Of a stretch of 25,775 bases of DNA, positions 14,118-23,025 are shown one piece after another (within the stretch, counting starts at the first letter, position 1; each line of letters starts with the position of its first letter). The stretch spans positions 1-25,775 of the forward strand of contig JAIRTI010000038.1 of assembly GCA_031255035.1 (NCBI GenBank). Reading direction: 5' to 3'. Position numbers and translations under genes: made by a program. This DNA is from Desulfovibrio sp. (GTDB lineage: Bacteria > Desulfobacterota > Desulfovibrionia > Desulfovibrionales > Desulfovibrionaceae). The notes under the pieces were generated by a model. That model saw only the letters and a list, made by a program, of their open reading frames with translations. It was not told the origin of the DNA and ran no database searches.

Positions 14118-15335
14118 ATGAGTACCCACCCCTATAACGACCTGATGCTCAAGGCTGTTGCCCTTGCCGGGCAAGCCCGCTGGAAGACCTTTCCCAATCC
14201 GACCGTCGGCGCGCTGCTGGTGAAGGACGGCGTGGTGGCGGCCTCGGGCATGCACAAAGGAGCCGGCCTTCCCCATGCCGAGATCGAAGCCCTTGAGGAC
14301 GCCAGGAATAAAGGGGTGAACCCGGCCGAATGCGTCATGGTGGTCACGCTCGAACCCTGCCGCCATCACGGGCGCACGCCCCCCTGCACCGACGCCATCA
14401 TCGCCGCCGGCATCCGCCATGTGGTCATCGGCGTCCAGGACCCGAACCCCGACGCCGCCGGCGGCGCCGAAGTGCTGCGCGCAGCCGGCGTCCAGGTGGA
14501 AATGGGAGCGGCCCAGGAAGAATGCCTCGATCTCATTGACGATTTCATTACCTGGCAGGCCAGCCGGCTTCCCTATACGCTGCTCAAACTGGCGGCCACC
14601 ATGGACGGGCGCATCGCGTCGCGCTCCGGGCACTCCAAGTGGATAAGCTCCGCCGAGACGCGCAACCGGGCCCACTACCTGCGGCGGCATATGCAGGCCA
14701 TTATCGTGGGCGGGAACACCTTTTATCAGGACGATCCGCAACTGACCTGCCGCATTAGCCCGGAAGACGACCCGGACATGGACCCGTGCGCCGAGCAGCC
14801 TTTGGCGGTTGTCGTCACCTCGCGTCTGCCCGAAGCCGGCCAACCGCTGTACCTGTTGAAAAACAGGGCCGCGTCGACGATTTTCTGGACCACGGTGGCC
14901 GCTGCGGCCAGTCCCAAAGCCGAAGCCCTGCGGCGTATGGGGATACGCGTGCTCGGGCTGCCGTCCGAGGCCAAAACGAACACCCGAGGCTTCGGCATGC
15001 GCGCCGAGCTTGACGTGACCGAAGGGTTTATGCACCTGCGCGAGGAACTCGGCTGTCATTACGTGCTCTGCGAGGGCGGCGGACGCCTCGGCCTTTCCTT
15101 GCTGGACAAGGGCCTGGCCAGAGAGTTCCATTTGCACCTGGCGCCGAAGATCCTCGGCGACAACCAGGCCATCCCGCTTTTTGACGGCCGCACGCCCCTG
15201 AACGTCGAGCAGGCCCTGCAACTGCGCATCACCGACGCCGCGCCCTCCGGAAGCGACATCGTGATCACCATGCGTCCGGCCGTCTCTCTCCAAAGCGGGC
15301 AGGAACAGGCCGCATCCGCCGGCAGGCCCCGGTAA
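14118..15335 (+). CDS. ribD: Bifunctional riboflavin deaminase/reductase RibD
   Basis: This 405-residue two-domain enzyme catalyses the second and third steps of riboflavin synthesis from the GTP-derived pyrimidine. The N-terminal deaminase domain (about 1-145) has the zinc ligands His53 (HAE), Cys81 and Cys90 in PCRHHGRTPPC. The C-terminal reductase domain (about 150-390) begins LPYTLLKLAATMDGRIA and includes WISSAETRNRAH, AIIVGGNTFYQDDPQLT and CEGGGRLGLSLL. An unusually variable stretch (about 290-315) lies in the reductase domain. The ATG at 14118 has GCAGGA upstream. Its TAA overlaps the ribE ATG (TAATG, 15333-15337), so the two are translationally coupled. No FMN riboswitch precedes it. 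Confidence 0.95.
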   Translation: MSTHPYNDLMLKAVALAGQARWKTFPNPTVGALLVKDGVVAASGMHKGAGLPHAEIEALEDARNKGVNPAECVMVVTLEPCRHHGRTPPCTDAIIAAGIRHVVIGVQDPNPDAAGGAEVLRAAGVQVEMGAAQEECLDLIDDFITWQASRLPYTLLKLAATMDGRIASRSGHSKWISSAETRNRAHYLRRHMQAIIVGGNTFYQDDPQLTCRISPEDDPDMDPCAEQPLAVVVTSRLPEAGQPLYLLKNRAASTIFWTTVAAAASPKAEALRRMGIRVLGLPSEAKTNTRGFGMRAELDVTEGFMHLREELGCHYVLCEGGGRLGLSLLDKGLAREFHLHLAPKILGDNQAIPLFDGRTPLNVEQALQLRITDAAPSGSDIVITMRPAVSLQSGQEQAASAGRPR

Positions 15336-15979
15336 TGTTCACCGGTCTCGTCCTCGGCATGGGCGAAGTGCTGCGGGTCGGCCGGGGCGCGGGCGAGTGC
15401 CGCTTCACGTTCAGGCCTCTGTTCGGCGTTGACGACTGGGTCAAGGGCGAAAGCGTGGCCGTGAACGGCGTCTGCCTGTCTGTGGAAGATTTTGACAAGA
15501 CCGCTTTCAACGCTTATGCCTCTCATGAAACATTGCGGCTGTCCAATCTTGGAGACCTTGGCGCCGGGGACCGCGTCAACCTGGAAAGGGCCATGGCCCT
15601 GGGCGACCGCCTGGGCGGGCACCTTGTCAGCGGGCACGCCGACGGCATCGCCGTCGTGGAATCGGTTCTGGCAGCCGGCTCGTCCAGGGTGATACGGGCG
15701 CGCTATCCGTCGGCCTTCGCGCCGCAGGTCATCGCCAAGGGCTCCGTGGCCCTGGACGGCGTCAGCCTGACGATAAACGCCTGCGGGGACGGCTTTCTGG
15801 AAGTCAACGTCATTCCGGAAACGCAGCGGTCCACCACGGTGGCCTCCTGGACGCCGGGCCGCAAGCTGAACTTTGAAACCGACATGATCGGCAAATATGT
15901 TGAAAAGATGCTCGCCGCCTGGAAAGACGCCCCGGCTTCGCGGCTCACAATGGACTTTTTGAAGGAAAACGGATTTTAG
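15335..15979 (+). CDS. ribE: Riboflavin synthase alpha chain
   Basis: This 214-residue enzyme dismutates two 6,7-dimethyl-8-ribityllumazine molecules to riboflavin. It shows the conserved N-terminus MFTGLV, two lumazine-binding repeats (VNGVCLSV in the first, LDGVSLTIN in the second) and LVSGHADG between them; the C-terminal helix is normal. It overlaps ribD by one base and lies 49 nt before ribBA. It belongs to the ribD-ribE-ribBA-ribH run, which contains the known enzymes of the pathway apart from the phosphatase step. Confidence 0.95.
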   Translation: MFTGLVLGMGEVLRVGRGAGECRFTFRPLFGVDDWVKGESVAVNGVCLSVEDFDKTAFNAYASHETLRLSNLGDLGAGDRVNLERAMALGDRLGGHLVSGHADGIAVVESVLAAGSSRVIRARYPSAFAPQVIAKGSVALDGVSLTINACGDGFLEVNVIPETQRSTTVASWTPGRKLNFETDMIGKYVEKMLAAWKDAPASRLTMDFLKENGF

Positions 15980-16028
15980 ACCGTATCAGCCACACACCTT
16001 TTATTTGCTTTGTCCAAGGACGCCCACA

Positions 16029-17276
16029 ATGCCTATCTGCACGGCCGAGCAAGCCATAGAAGAAATCCGCCAGGGAAGAATGATCGTCCTGGTTGACGAC
16101 GAAGATCGCGAAAACGAAGGCGACGTCACCATTGCCGCTGAATTCGTCACCCCGGAAGTCATCAATTTCATGGCCACCCACGCCCGTGGGCTTGTCTGCC
16201 TGCCCATGGCGCCCGAATGGTGCGACCGGCTGGCCCTGCCGCTGATGACCCAGCGCAACGAATCCGGGTTCGGCACCAATTTCACGGTTTCCATTGAAGC
16301 CCGCCACGGCGTGACCACGGGCATTTCCGCCGCCGACAGGGCCAGGACCGTGCAGGCCGCCGTGGCCGACGGCGCCAAGCCCGAAGACATCGTGACCCCC
16401 GGACATATTTTCCCTCTCAGGGCGAAAAAAGGCGGCGTGCTGGTGCGCGCCGGGCAGACCGAAGGCGGCGTGGACCTTGCTTCCCTGGCCGGGCTCAAAC
16501 CAGCGGCCGTCATCTGCGAAGTCCTCAAAGATGACGGAGAAATGGCGCGCATGCCGGATTTGAAGGTATTCGCCAAAAAACACGGGCTGAAAATCGCCAC
16601 CATCAAGGATATCATCCGCTATCGCATGCAATCGCGGCTCCTGTCCGTCAGGCGCATCGCCGAGGCCGAACTGCCGACCAGGTACGGCGATTTTCGCATC
16701 ATCGCCTATGATAACGAGTTGCACGATCGAACCCACGTGGCTATCGTCAAGGGCAATCCCACGCCGGACAAGCCTACCCTGGTCCGCGTCCACAGCGAAT
16801 GCCTGACCGGCGACGTTCTGGGTTCTCTGCGCTGCGATTGCGGCGGACAGATAGCGGCGGCTCTCAGCCAGGTGGAAAAAGAGGGTACGGGCGTCGTGCT
16901 CTACATGCGCCAGGAAGGCCGGGGCATCGGCCTTGCCAACAAAATCAAGGCCTACGCCTTGCAGGACAGCGGGCTGGATACGGTTGAAGCCAACCACAAG
17001 CTGGGCTTCAAGGCGGATTTGCGCGACTACGGCATCGGCGCGCAGATACTGGTGGATCTCGGCATCCGGCAGATGCGCCTTATGACCAACAACCCCAAGA
17101 AAATCGTCGGGCTTGAAGGCTACGGGCTCGAAGTTGTCGAGCGCGTGCCCCTGGAACTTGAGGCCTGTGAATTCAACTCCGCCTATCTGCTGACCAAAAA
17201 GGAAAAAATGGGGCATCTGCTTCATCTTGAAGGCAAGTGCGGACGCCGGGGCTACGCCTCCGCGTCCGAAAAATAA
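16029..17276 (+). CDS. ribBA: Bifunctional DHBP synthase / GTP cyclohydrolase II RibBA
   Basis: This 415-residue fusion provides both precursors for riboflavin. The N-terminal RibB domain (about 1-205) makes 3,4-dihydroxy-2-butanone 4-phosphate from ribulose 5-phosphate and shows [25 protein letters not shown] and [10 protein letters not shown]. The C-terminal RibA domain opens the GTP ring; zinc ligands Cys258, Cys269 and Cys271 fit C-x10-C-x-C, and [21 protein letters not shown] follows. Both active sites appear complete. The ATG at 16029 is preferred to an in-frame TTG at 16005 because CCAAGGA lies 8 nt upstream. It is followed 26 nt later by ribH. Confidence 0.96.
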   Translation: MPICTAEQAIEEIRQGRMIVLVDDEDRENEGDVTIAAEFVTPEVINFMATHARGLVCLPMAPEWCDRLALPLMTQRNESGFGTNFTVSIEARHGVTTGISAADRARTVQAAVADGAKPEDIVTPGHIFPLRAKKGGVLVRAGQTEGGVDLASLAGLKPAAVICEVLKDDGEMARMPDLKVFAKKHGLKIATIKDIIRYRMQSRLLSVRRIAEAELPTRYGDFRIIAYDNELHDRTHVAIVKGNPTPDKPTLVRVHSECLTGDVLGSLRCDCGGQIAAALSQVEKEGTGVVLYMRQEGRGIGLANKIKAYALQDSGLDTVEANHKLGFKADLRDYGIGAQILVDLGIRQMRLMTNNPKKIVGLEGYGLEVVERVPLELEACEFNSAYLLTKKEKMGHLLHLEGKCGRRGYASASEK

Positions 17277-17302
17277 CCGACAAGCACGCATAAGGAGCGC
17301 CC

Positions 17303-17773
17303 ATGCTGCGCATCAGGACCATAGAAGGCCAGCTTTCGGCCGGCGGTCTGAAAATCGCCCTTGTGGCAAGCCGTTTCAACGACATCATCGTCGATCGCCT
17401 TATCGGCGGCGCCGTGGACTACCTGACCCGCCACGGGCTTGAGCGCGAAAACATCTGCATCGTGCGCGTTCCGGGCGCCTTTGAATTGCCCCTGGTGTGC
17501 CGGAAGCTGGCCGGAAGCGGCTCGTACAACGGCATCGTCGCCCTGGGCACCGTCATTCGCGGGGCAACCCCGCATTTCGACTTTGTGGCCAATGAGGCGG
17601 CCAAGGGTCTGGCCCAGGTGTGTCTGGACACCGGCGTTCCCATCGGCTTCGGCCTCCTGACCACGGACAGCCTGGAGCAGGCCGTGGAGCGCGCCGGCAG
17701 CAAGGCCGGCAACAAGGGCGTTGACGCGGCCGCAGCCATGCTGGAAACAATCCGGGTTCTTGAGCAGATCTGA
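17303..17773 (+). CDS. ribH: 6,7-dimethyl-8-ribityllumazine synthase
   Basis: This 156-residue enzyme condenses the RibBA-derived butanone phosphate with the RibD product. Conserved motifs are [43 protein letters not shown] and [23 protein letters not shown] lies upstream of ATG 17303. Its TGA (17771-17773) directly abuts the nusB ATG, a common ribH-nusB coupling. Lumazine synthases assemble as pentamers or 60-mer capsids; nothing here predicts which. Confidence 0.96.
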   Translation: MLRIRTIEGQLSAGGLKIALVASRFNDIIVDRLIGGAVDYLTRHGLERENICIVRVPGAFELPLVCRKLAGSGSYNGIVALGTVIRGATPHFDFVANEAAKGLAQVCLDTGVPIGFGLLTTDSLEQAVERAGSKAGNKGVDAAAAMLETIRVLEQI

Positions 17774-18220
17774 ATGGGAAAAAAAACGCCCAGGCGCGCC
17801 GAACGGCTGTTCGCCTTCAAGGTGCTGTACGGCCTGACCTTTCATCCGGCCTTGTCGGAATCGGACCTTTTGCGGGCCTTTAACCTGTCTCCGGACAGGC
17901 CCGACGGGCTGGACCCTGAAAACAGCTATGCCTGGAATCTGGTCTTCGGCGTCTGGAAGGAAATGCGGGAGCTGGATGATCGCATCGCCTCTTACGCCCG
18001 CAACTGGCGTGTGGAGCGCATAGGCAAGGTGGAGGTCACCATTTTGCGTATCGCCTTTTACGAACTCAGCCGGGGCCGGACCGATGTTCCCGCAAAGGTG
18101 GCTATCAACGAAGCCGTTGAAATATCAAAGCAGTACAGTGACGAAAAATCGCGCATTTTCGTCAACGGCATACTGGACGCCGCCGCGCGGAACGCCGTTC
18201 AGACCGGCGCGGAAGCCTGA
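17774..18220 (+). CDS. nusB: Transcription antitermination factor NusB
   Basis: This 148-residue all-helical RNA-binding factor works with NusE/S10 at boxA in rRNA antitermination. The N-terminus [20 protein letters not shown], the central [19 protein letters not shown], and the C-terminal [46 protein letters not shown] carry the standard NusB core. It starts directly after the ribH stop with zero spacing, and its ribosome-binding site would lie inside ribH. It is 49 nt ahead of leuS. Confidence 0.95.
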   Translation: MGKKTPRRAERLFAFKVLYGLTFHPALSESDLLRAFNLSPDRPDGLDPENSYAWNLVFGVWKEMRELDDRIASYARNWRVERIGKVEVTILRIAFYELSRGRTDVPAKVAINEAVEISKQYSDEKSRIFVNGILDAAARNAVQTGAEA

Positions 18221-18269
18221 GCGCATTGCCGGACCATACTCCTTCAACCCACAGCCGAAACCCAGTCGC

Positions 18270-20756
18270 ATGAAATACCAACCGCAGGAAATTGAAAAGA
18301 AATGGCAGCGTATATGGGAAGAGCGCGGCTCTTTTCATTGCGCCGACACCAGCGACAAGCCCAAGTACTACTGCCTGGAAATGTTCCCCTACCCTTCGGG
18401 CGACATCCATATGGGGCATGTGCGCAACTATTCCATTGCCGATGTGGTGGCCCACTTCAAACGCATGCAGGGACACAACGTCCTGCACCCCATCGGTTGG
18501 GACGCCTTCGGCCTTCCGGCGGAAAACGCGGCCATCAAGCACAAGACGCATCCGGCCAAATGGACCTATGACAATATCGCCAACATGCGCGCCCAATTAA
18601 AGCGGCTCGGCTTTTCCTACGACTGGCGGCGTGAAATCACCACCTGCGACCCGGAATATTACCGGTGGGAGCAGCTTTTTTTCCTCAAGTTCCTTGAAAA
18701 AGGCCTGCTGTACCGTAAAAAAGCGCCGCAGAACTGGTGCCCGACGTGCAACACCGTCCTCGCCAACGAGCAGGTCGAGGAAGGTCTGTGCTGGCGCTGC
18801 GAGTCCGTTGTCGAGCAGAAGGAACTGACGCAATGGTTCCTGCGCATTACCGACTATGCCGAAGAACTGCTGGCCGACCTCGACACCCTCACGGAAGGCT
18901 GGCCGGAACGAGTGCTGACCATGCAGCGCAACTGGATCGGCAAGTCCGTCGGAGCGGAAATCAGCTTTCCCGTCGAGGGCGGCGGCGAGCGCATCACGGT
19001 GTTCACCACGCGCCAGGACACGGTCTTCGGCGCTACCTTCATGAGCATTGCCGCGGCCCATCCCTTACTGGACGAACTGCTGGCCGGTTCTCCCGCTGAA
19101 AGCGCCGTGCGCGATTTCGCCCGGAAGATTCTCAACGCCGATCAGCGCGACCTCGGACCGGACGCCCCCGAAAAAGAGGGGATGTTCACGGGACGCTACT
19201 GCGTCAATCCTTTCACGGGCGAGCGCATACCCATATGGGTGGCCAACTTCGTCCTGGCCGGCTATGGAACCGGCGCCGTCATGGGCGTGCCCGCCCATGA
19301 CCAGCGCGATTTTGAATTCGCCCGCAAATACGCCCTGCCCATCAAAGTCGTCATTCAGCCGGAAAGCATGGCGCCGCTCCGCCCCGAAACCATGGAGGCG
19401 GCCGTGGCCGAAGCGGGCCGCATGGTCAATTCCGGCGAATTCAACGGCCTGCCCAATGAGGAAGGCAAGCTGCGCATCGCGGAGCGCCTTGAACAAAAAG
19501 GACTGGGCAGGCGTTCCATCAACTGGCGGCTGCGGGACTGGAACGTCTCGCGCCAGCGGTACTGGGGCGCGCCTATTCCCGTTGTCTACTGCGAGACCTG
19601 CGGCATGCAGCCGGAAAAGGAGGAAAACCTGCCGGTACTGCTCCCCCTTGACGTCGTCACCCATGATGACTGCCGCTCCCCGTTGCCCGATACGCCCTCG
19701 TTTCACGAATGCCGCTGCCCGAAATGCAACGGCAAGGCCCGGCGCGAGACCGACACCATGGACACCTTTGTCGAATCCTCATGGTACTTCGGGCGCTATA
19801 CGGACCCGGCCAACAACGAGGCCCCGTTCACCCCGGAGGCCCTGGCCCGCTGGATGCCCGTGGACCAGTATATCGGCGGCGTCGAACACGCCATTTTGCA
19901 CCTGCTGTATTCGCGGTTCTTCGTCAAGGCCCTGCGCGACTTCGGTTATATGGCCTGCGACGAACCCTTCGCCAACCTGCTCACCCAGGGCATGGTGCTC
20001 CTGGGCGGCCGCAAGATGTCAAAATCAAAAGGGAACACGGTCGATCCGACGGAGATGATCGCCAGATACGGAGCGGATACCGTCCGCCTCTTCTGCCTGT
20101 TCGCCGCCCCCCCGGAGCGGGATTTTGACTGGACCGACGCCGGCATCGAAGGCGCGTTCCGTTTCGTCGGCCGCGTCTGGCGGCTGGCCGCTGACCTTAT
20201 CGGCAAAGTCCCGGCCATGGCGCCCTGCGCGGCCCCCGCGTCCTCCCTGGGCAAAATCCGGGAGCTGCGGCACAAGGAGCACGCCACCGTCAAAAAGGTG
20301 GGGGACGACATTACCAGCCGTTTCCAGTTCAATACCGCCATCGCGGCCGTCATGGAACTGGTCAATCTGATGTACCTGGTCAAGGACGAACTGCTGGAGA
20401 CCGAAGCGGGCCGCGCGGCTCTCGGCTCGTCCCTCTCGACGACGCTGGCGCTGCTGTTCCCCTTCACGCCGCATCTGTGCGAGGAATTGCGCGAGCGGCT
20501 GGGCTTTTCCAGTCTTCTTGCGGATCAGCTCTGGCCCGTATACAGTGACGAGGCGCTGGTCCGCGATACGGTCACCATTGTGCTCCAGGTCAACGGCAAG
20601 CTGCGCGGCAAGCTTGAACTCGCCGCCGATGAAAGCGAGGACGCCGTCAAGGCCGCGGCCCTTGCCGACCCCAACGTCCAAAAACATACTGAAGGGCAAA
20701 GCATCCGCAAGGTGATCTTTGTACCGGGGAAACTCGTCAATGTTGTCGTCAACTGA
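18270..20756 (+). CDS. leuS: Leucine-tRNA ligase
   Basis: This 828-residue class I aminoacyl-tRNA synthetase charges tRNA-Leu. The HIGH-type motif is HMGH (His47-His50, in [16 protein letters not shown]) and the KMSKS motif is at 582-586. The CP1 editing domain (about 220-415) holds [14 protein letters not shown] and [28 protein letters not shown] is the zinc-binding region. Length is typical of bacterial LeuRS. ATG 18270 ([13 protein letters not shown]) is the conserved start; an upstream in-frame frame opening at 18084 runs through nusB and is not used. The 3' end overlaps lptE by 17 nt. Confidence 0.97.
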   Translation: MKYQPQEIEKKWQRIWEERGSFHCADTSDKPKYYCLEMFPYPSGDIHMGHVRNYSIADVVAHFKRMQGHNVLHPIGWDAFGLPAENAAIKHKTHPAKWTYDNIANMRAQLKRLGFSYDWRREITTCDPEYYRWEQLFFLKFLEKGLLYRKKAPQNWCPTCNTVLANEQVEEGLCWRCESVVEQKELTQWFLRITDYAEELLADLDTLTEGWPERVLTMQRNWIGKSVGAEISFPVEGGGERITVFTTRQDTVFGATFMSIAAAHPLLDELLAGSPAESAVRDFARKILNADQRDLGPDAPEKEGMFTGRYCVNPFTGERIPIWVANFVLAGYGTGAVMGVPAHDQRDFEFARKYALPIKVVIQPESMAPLRPETMEAAVAEAGRMVNSGEFNGLPNEEGKLRIAERLEQKGLGRRSINWRLRDWNVSRQRYWGAPIPVVYCETCGMQPEKEENLPVLLPLDVVTHDDCRSPLPDTPSFHECRCPKCNGKARRETDTMDTFVESSWYFGRYTDPANNEAPFTPEALARWMPVDQYIGGVEHAILHLLYSRFFVKALRDFGYMACDEPFANLLTQGMVLLGGRKMSKSKGNTVDPTEMIARYGADTVRLFCLFAAPPERDFDWTDAGIEGAFRFVGRVWRLAADLIGKVPAMAPCAAPASSLGKIRELRHKEHATVKKVGDDITSRFQFNTAIAAVMELVNLMYLVKDELLETEAGRAALGSSLSTTLALLFPFTPHLCEELRERLGFSSLLADQLWPVYSDEALVRDTVTIVLQVNGKLRGKLELAADESEDAVKAAALADPNVQKHTEGQSIRKVIFVPGKLVNVVVN

Positions 20757-21258
20757 TATCCCGCGCCCGATAAAGTTCGGCCCGCTGTGCCTGCTGCTTC
20801 TCCTTTTGCTGCCGGGCTGCGGCTACAGGCTGGCGGCCGACAGCCCCAGCGTCATCGGCGACGGCACAAGGACCCTGAAGGTCAAAGGCGTCGATTTTCC
20901 CACCCTGCACCCCTGGCTGCCCTATTCCATCCGTTCCCGTCTGCGGGACGAAATCGGCGCGCGCCGCCTGGCCCGCTGGGTTGACAGCGGCAGCGCGGAT
21001 TATGAGATCCAGATAAACGTCCTCTATTTCCGTTCCAACGAGTACATTCGCACCGAGCAGGACACGACCGCCATGTACAATACGTCCATGGCGATCCAGG
21101 CCATCGTATACGACGGCAGCACCAACAAAGAGATCTGGCGGTCAAAGACCATTTCCTACTCGGAATTTGAAGAATACGCCGATGAAAAAATCGCTTCGGC
21201 CGATATTCTCACCCAGATTATCCGCGAACTTGCGGATGATATGCGCAAAACCTTTTAG
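20740..21258 (+). CDS. lptE: LPS-assembly lipoprotein LptE
   Basis: This 172-residue outer-membrane lipoprotein plugs the LptD barrel in lipopolysaccharide export. A lipoprotein signal is clear: [19 protein letters not shown], with lipobox LPGC and the acylated Cys in the usual CGYRL context of LptE. The mature part has the family's two-helix/beta layout ([45 protein letters not shown]). ATG 20740 overlaps the leuS end by 17 nt and has GGGGAA upstream; a TTG at 20719 is less likely. The order leuS-lptE-holA is known from other Gram-negative bacteria. Confidence 0.88.
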   Translation: MLSSTDIPRPIKFGPLCLLLLLLLPGCGYRLAADSPSVIGDGTRTLKVKGVDFPTLHPWLPYSIRSRLRDEIGARRLARWVDSGSADYEIQINVLYFRSNEYIRTEQDTTAMYNTSMAIQAIVYDGSTNKEIWRSKTISYSEFEEYADEKIASADILTQIIRELADDMRKTF

Positions 21259-21266
21259 CCCGGACC

Positions 21267-22274
21267 ATGAGCAGGCCGGCTTTTTCTCTCTGCCTGTGCC
21301 CGGACAGCCGCCTTTTGCAGACACGGCTGGGCGCCCTGCTTGCGGCGCACCCCCCCGAGGGCGGCGCCTGGCAGCGTTTTGTCTTCTGGGCGGACGAGGG
21401 CCTCGGCCCGGCTTTCTGGGAACACCTCACGCTCCAGGGCCTTTTCGCCACGCCCAAAGCTCTGATCATCCGCAATGCCGAGGCCCTGCCGGCCGACGTT
21501 CTGAACGGGCAGCTTTCCCCGGCCCTGATGCCGCTCTGCCCGGCCGGGGACGGCCGCCTGCCTTCGCCTCTCATCTGGCCCCTGCTTTGTCTTGAGGTGG
21601 CTTTTGACAAGGGCAAAGCCAAAACGCCCGCCCATATCCAGCGCGTGCCCTGTTTTGCCGAAGCGGCAAAACGCGGCTGGCTGGACAGCACACCCCCCCT
21701 GGCCGGCAAAAGCCTGATCGCTTTTATCGCCGCCGAAGCCGAAAAACAGGGATTGCGTCTCAAAGACCATGAACTGGCCATGCTTACCGCCGCCCTGCCC
21801 CCGGAAGCCTCGTCCATCGTTTCGGAAATCGCCAAGCTCGCTCTGGCCGCCGATCCGGACGGAAAGCTTCCGGATCGGGCCGAGAGCCTGCTTGACGCCT
21901 CGGGGGAAATGACGATCTTCGAACTCATGCGCATTGTGCAGCAAAGCAGCCACGCCTCCAAGGCCTGGCGCCAGATATTGGAGGATCGCCTGGCCGGAGA
22001 CAATAAAGTCTTCGCCTTTATCGCCATCCTTTTGCGGGAAGCGCGCCTTTTGTGGCAAAGCCTTGCCGGCTCGCCTTCGTATCTGTCGTCCCAGACGGCC
22101 ATGCAAAAAAAAATCGCCGCCCAGGGGCTGGGCTACGCGGGCATCGCCCGCCTCTGGGACATGGCCCTCAAGGCGGACAAAGGCATCAAATCAGGCGAGC
22201 GCAGCCCTGAACAGGCCTTTGAAATCCTTGCCGCCGACCTTTTCATTCTTTTCGGCGCCAGACGGTCACGCTGA
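21267..22274 (+). CDS. holA: DNA polymerase III delta subunit
   Basis: This 335-residue clamp-loader subunit opens the beta clamp. The sequence is divergent, as delta subunits usually are, but it shows FWEHLTLQGLFATPKALIIRNAEAL in the N-terminal AAA+-like domain, IAAEAEKQGLRLKDHELAML, ASSIVSEIAKLALAAD and the domain III pattern ASGEMTIFELMRIVQQSSH then DNKVFAFIAILLREARLL. It follows lptE by 8 nt and its TGA overlaps the radC ATG (TGATG, 22272-22276). Position after leuS-lptE supports the call. Confidence 0.87.
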   Translation: MSRPAFSLCLCPDSRLLQTRLGALLAAHPPEGGAWQRFVFWADEGLGPAFWEHLTLQGLFATPKALIIRNAEALPADVLNGQLSPALMPLCPAGDGRLPSPLIWPLLCLEVAFDKGKAKTPAHIQRVPCFAEAAKRGWLDSTPPLAGKSLIAFIAAEAEKQGLRLKDHELAMLTAALPPEASSIVSEIAKLALAADPDGKLPDRAESLLDASGEMTIFELMRIVQQSSHASKAWRQILEDRLAGDNKVFAFIAILLREARLLWQSLAGSPSYLSSQTAMQKKIAAQGLGYAGIARLWDMALKADKGIKSGERSPEQAFEILAADLFILFGARRSR

Positions 22275-22978
22275 TGGCGCATCACGACGGCCACAGAAAA
22301 CGCCTGCGTGAACGTATGCAGTCAGGGCCGGAAAATCTGAAAGACTACGAGATTCTGGAACTGACCCTCGGCACGGTGCTTCCGCGGGGCGACACAAAGC
22401 CCGTGGCCAAGGAACTGCTGCGACGCTTTTCCACGCTGCGCGGCGTGATTCAGGCGCGGGAAAAGGACTTGCTCGCCGTTCCCGGCGTCGGTCCTGGCGT
22501 GGTGAATTTTCTGAGCCTTTTACGCGAGCTTATCCCCCGCTATATTGAAAGCGGCGTCGCCTCCCGCCTTTCCTTGTGCGCTCCGGAAGCGGTCGCCGCC
22601 ATGGGGCGCGAACGGCTCGGACATCTCGCCCACGAAGAAGTCTGGGCGGCCTTCGTCAATAGCGGCAATTATCTGATTTCATGGGAAAAACTTACACGTG
22701 GCTCGCTCAGTTCCATTGCCGTCAATCCGCGCGACATCATTGAGCGCGGCCTTCTGCTCAAGGCATCGGGCTTCGTTCTGGTCCACAACCATCCAGGGGG
22801 CAACGCCCGCCCCTCAATAGCGGATCTGGATCTGACAAAACAGCTTGAACACGCGGCCGACACCATGAGGCTCCGTTTCATGGATCATGTCATCGTCACT
22901 GATCAAGAGGCTTACAGCATCATGGAAAGCTGCTATATTCACAAGAAAGCCGGCGCGTTTTTGACAAAGCTGAAATGA
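22274..22978 (+). CDS. radC: RadC family JAB/MPN-domain protein
   Basis: This 234-residue RadC-family protein has an N-terminal UPF0758 helix-hairpin-helix part (DYEILELTLGTVLPRGDTKP; VPGVGPGVVNFL) and a C-terminal JAMM metalloprotease-like domain. Its zinc motif is H-x-H-P-x7-S-x2-D in VHNHPGGNARPSIADLD. The biochemical role of RadC is still not settled; the old link to recombinational repair is doubtful. It overlaps holA by one base and is followed 47 nt later by lon. Confidence 0.93.
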   Translation: MAHHDGHRKRLRERMQSGPENLKDYEILELTLGTVLPRGDTKPVAKELLRRFSTLRGVIQAREKDLLAVPGVGPGVVNFLSLLRELIPRYIESGVASRLSLCAPEAVAAMGRERLGHLAHEEVWAAFVNSGNYLISWEKLTRGSLSSIAVNPRDIIERGLLLKASGFVLVHNHPGGNARPSIADLDLTKQLEHAADTMRLRFMDHVIVTDQEAYSIMESCYIHKKAGAFLTKLK

Positions 22979-23025
22979 GAATTATCTTACTGGACATACT
23001 CTGTTTTAATCAGTGAGGCCCTTCG
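22979..23025 (+). other. radC-lon spacer
   Basis: This 47-nt gap is AT-richer than its surroundings. It contains TGGACA and TTTTAAT but not at promoter spacing, and no clear heat-shock sigma-32 type pair was seen. It may simply allow lon to be read from upstream, with GTGAGG as ribosome-binding site. Confidence 0.3.

Noticed and set aside
22974..22983. AATGAGAATT at the radC end, resembling the repeat terminus
   Set aside because: It is a 10-nt match with no further similarity on either side, and half of it is the radC 3' end; chance is sufficient.
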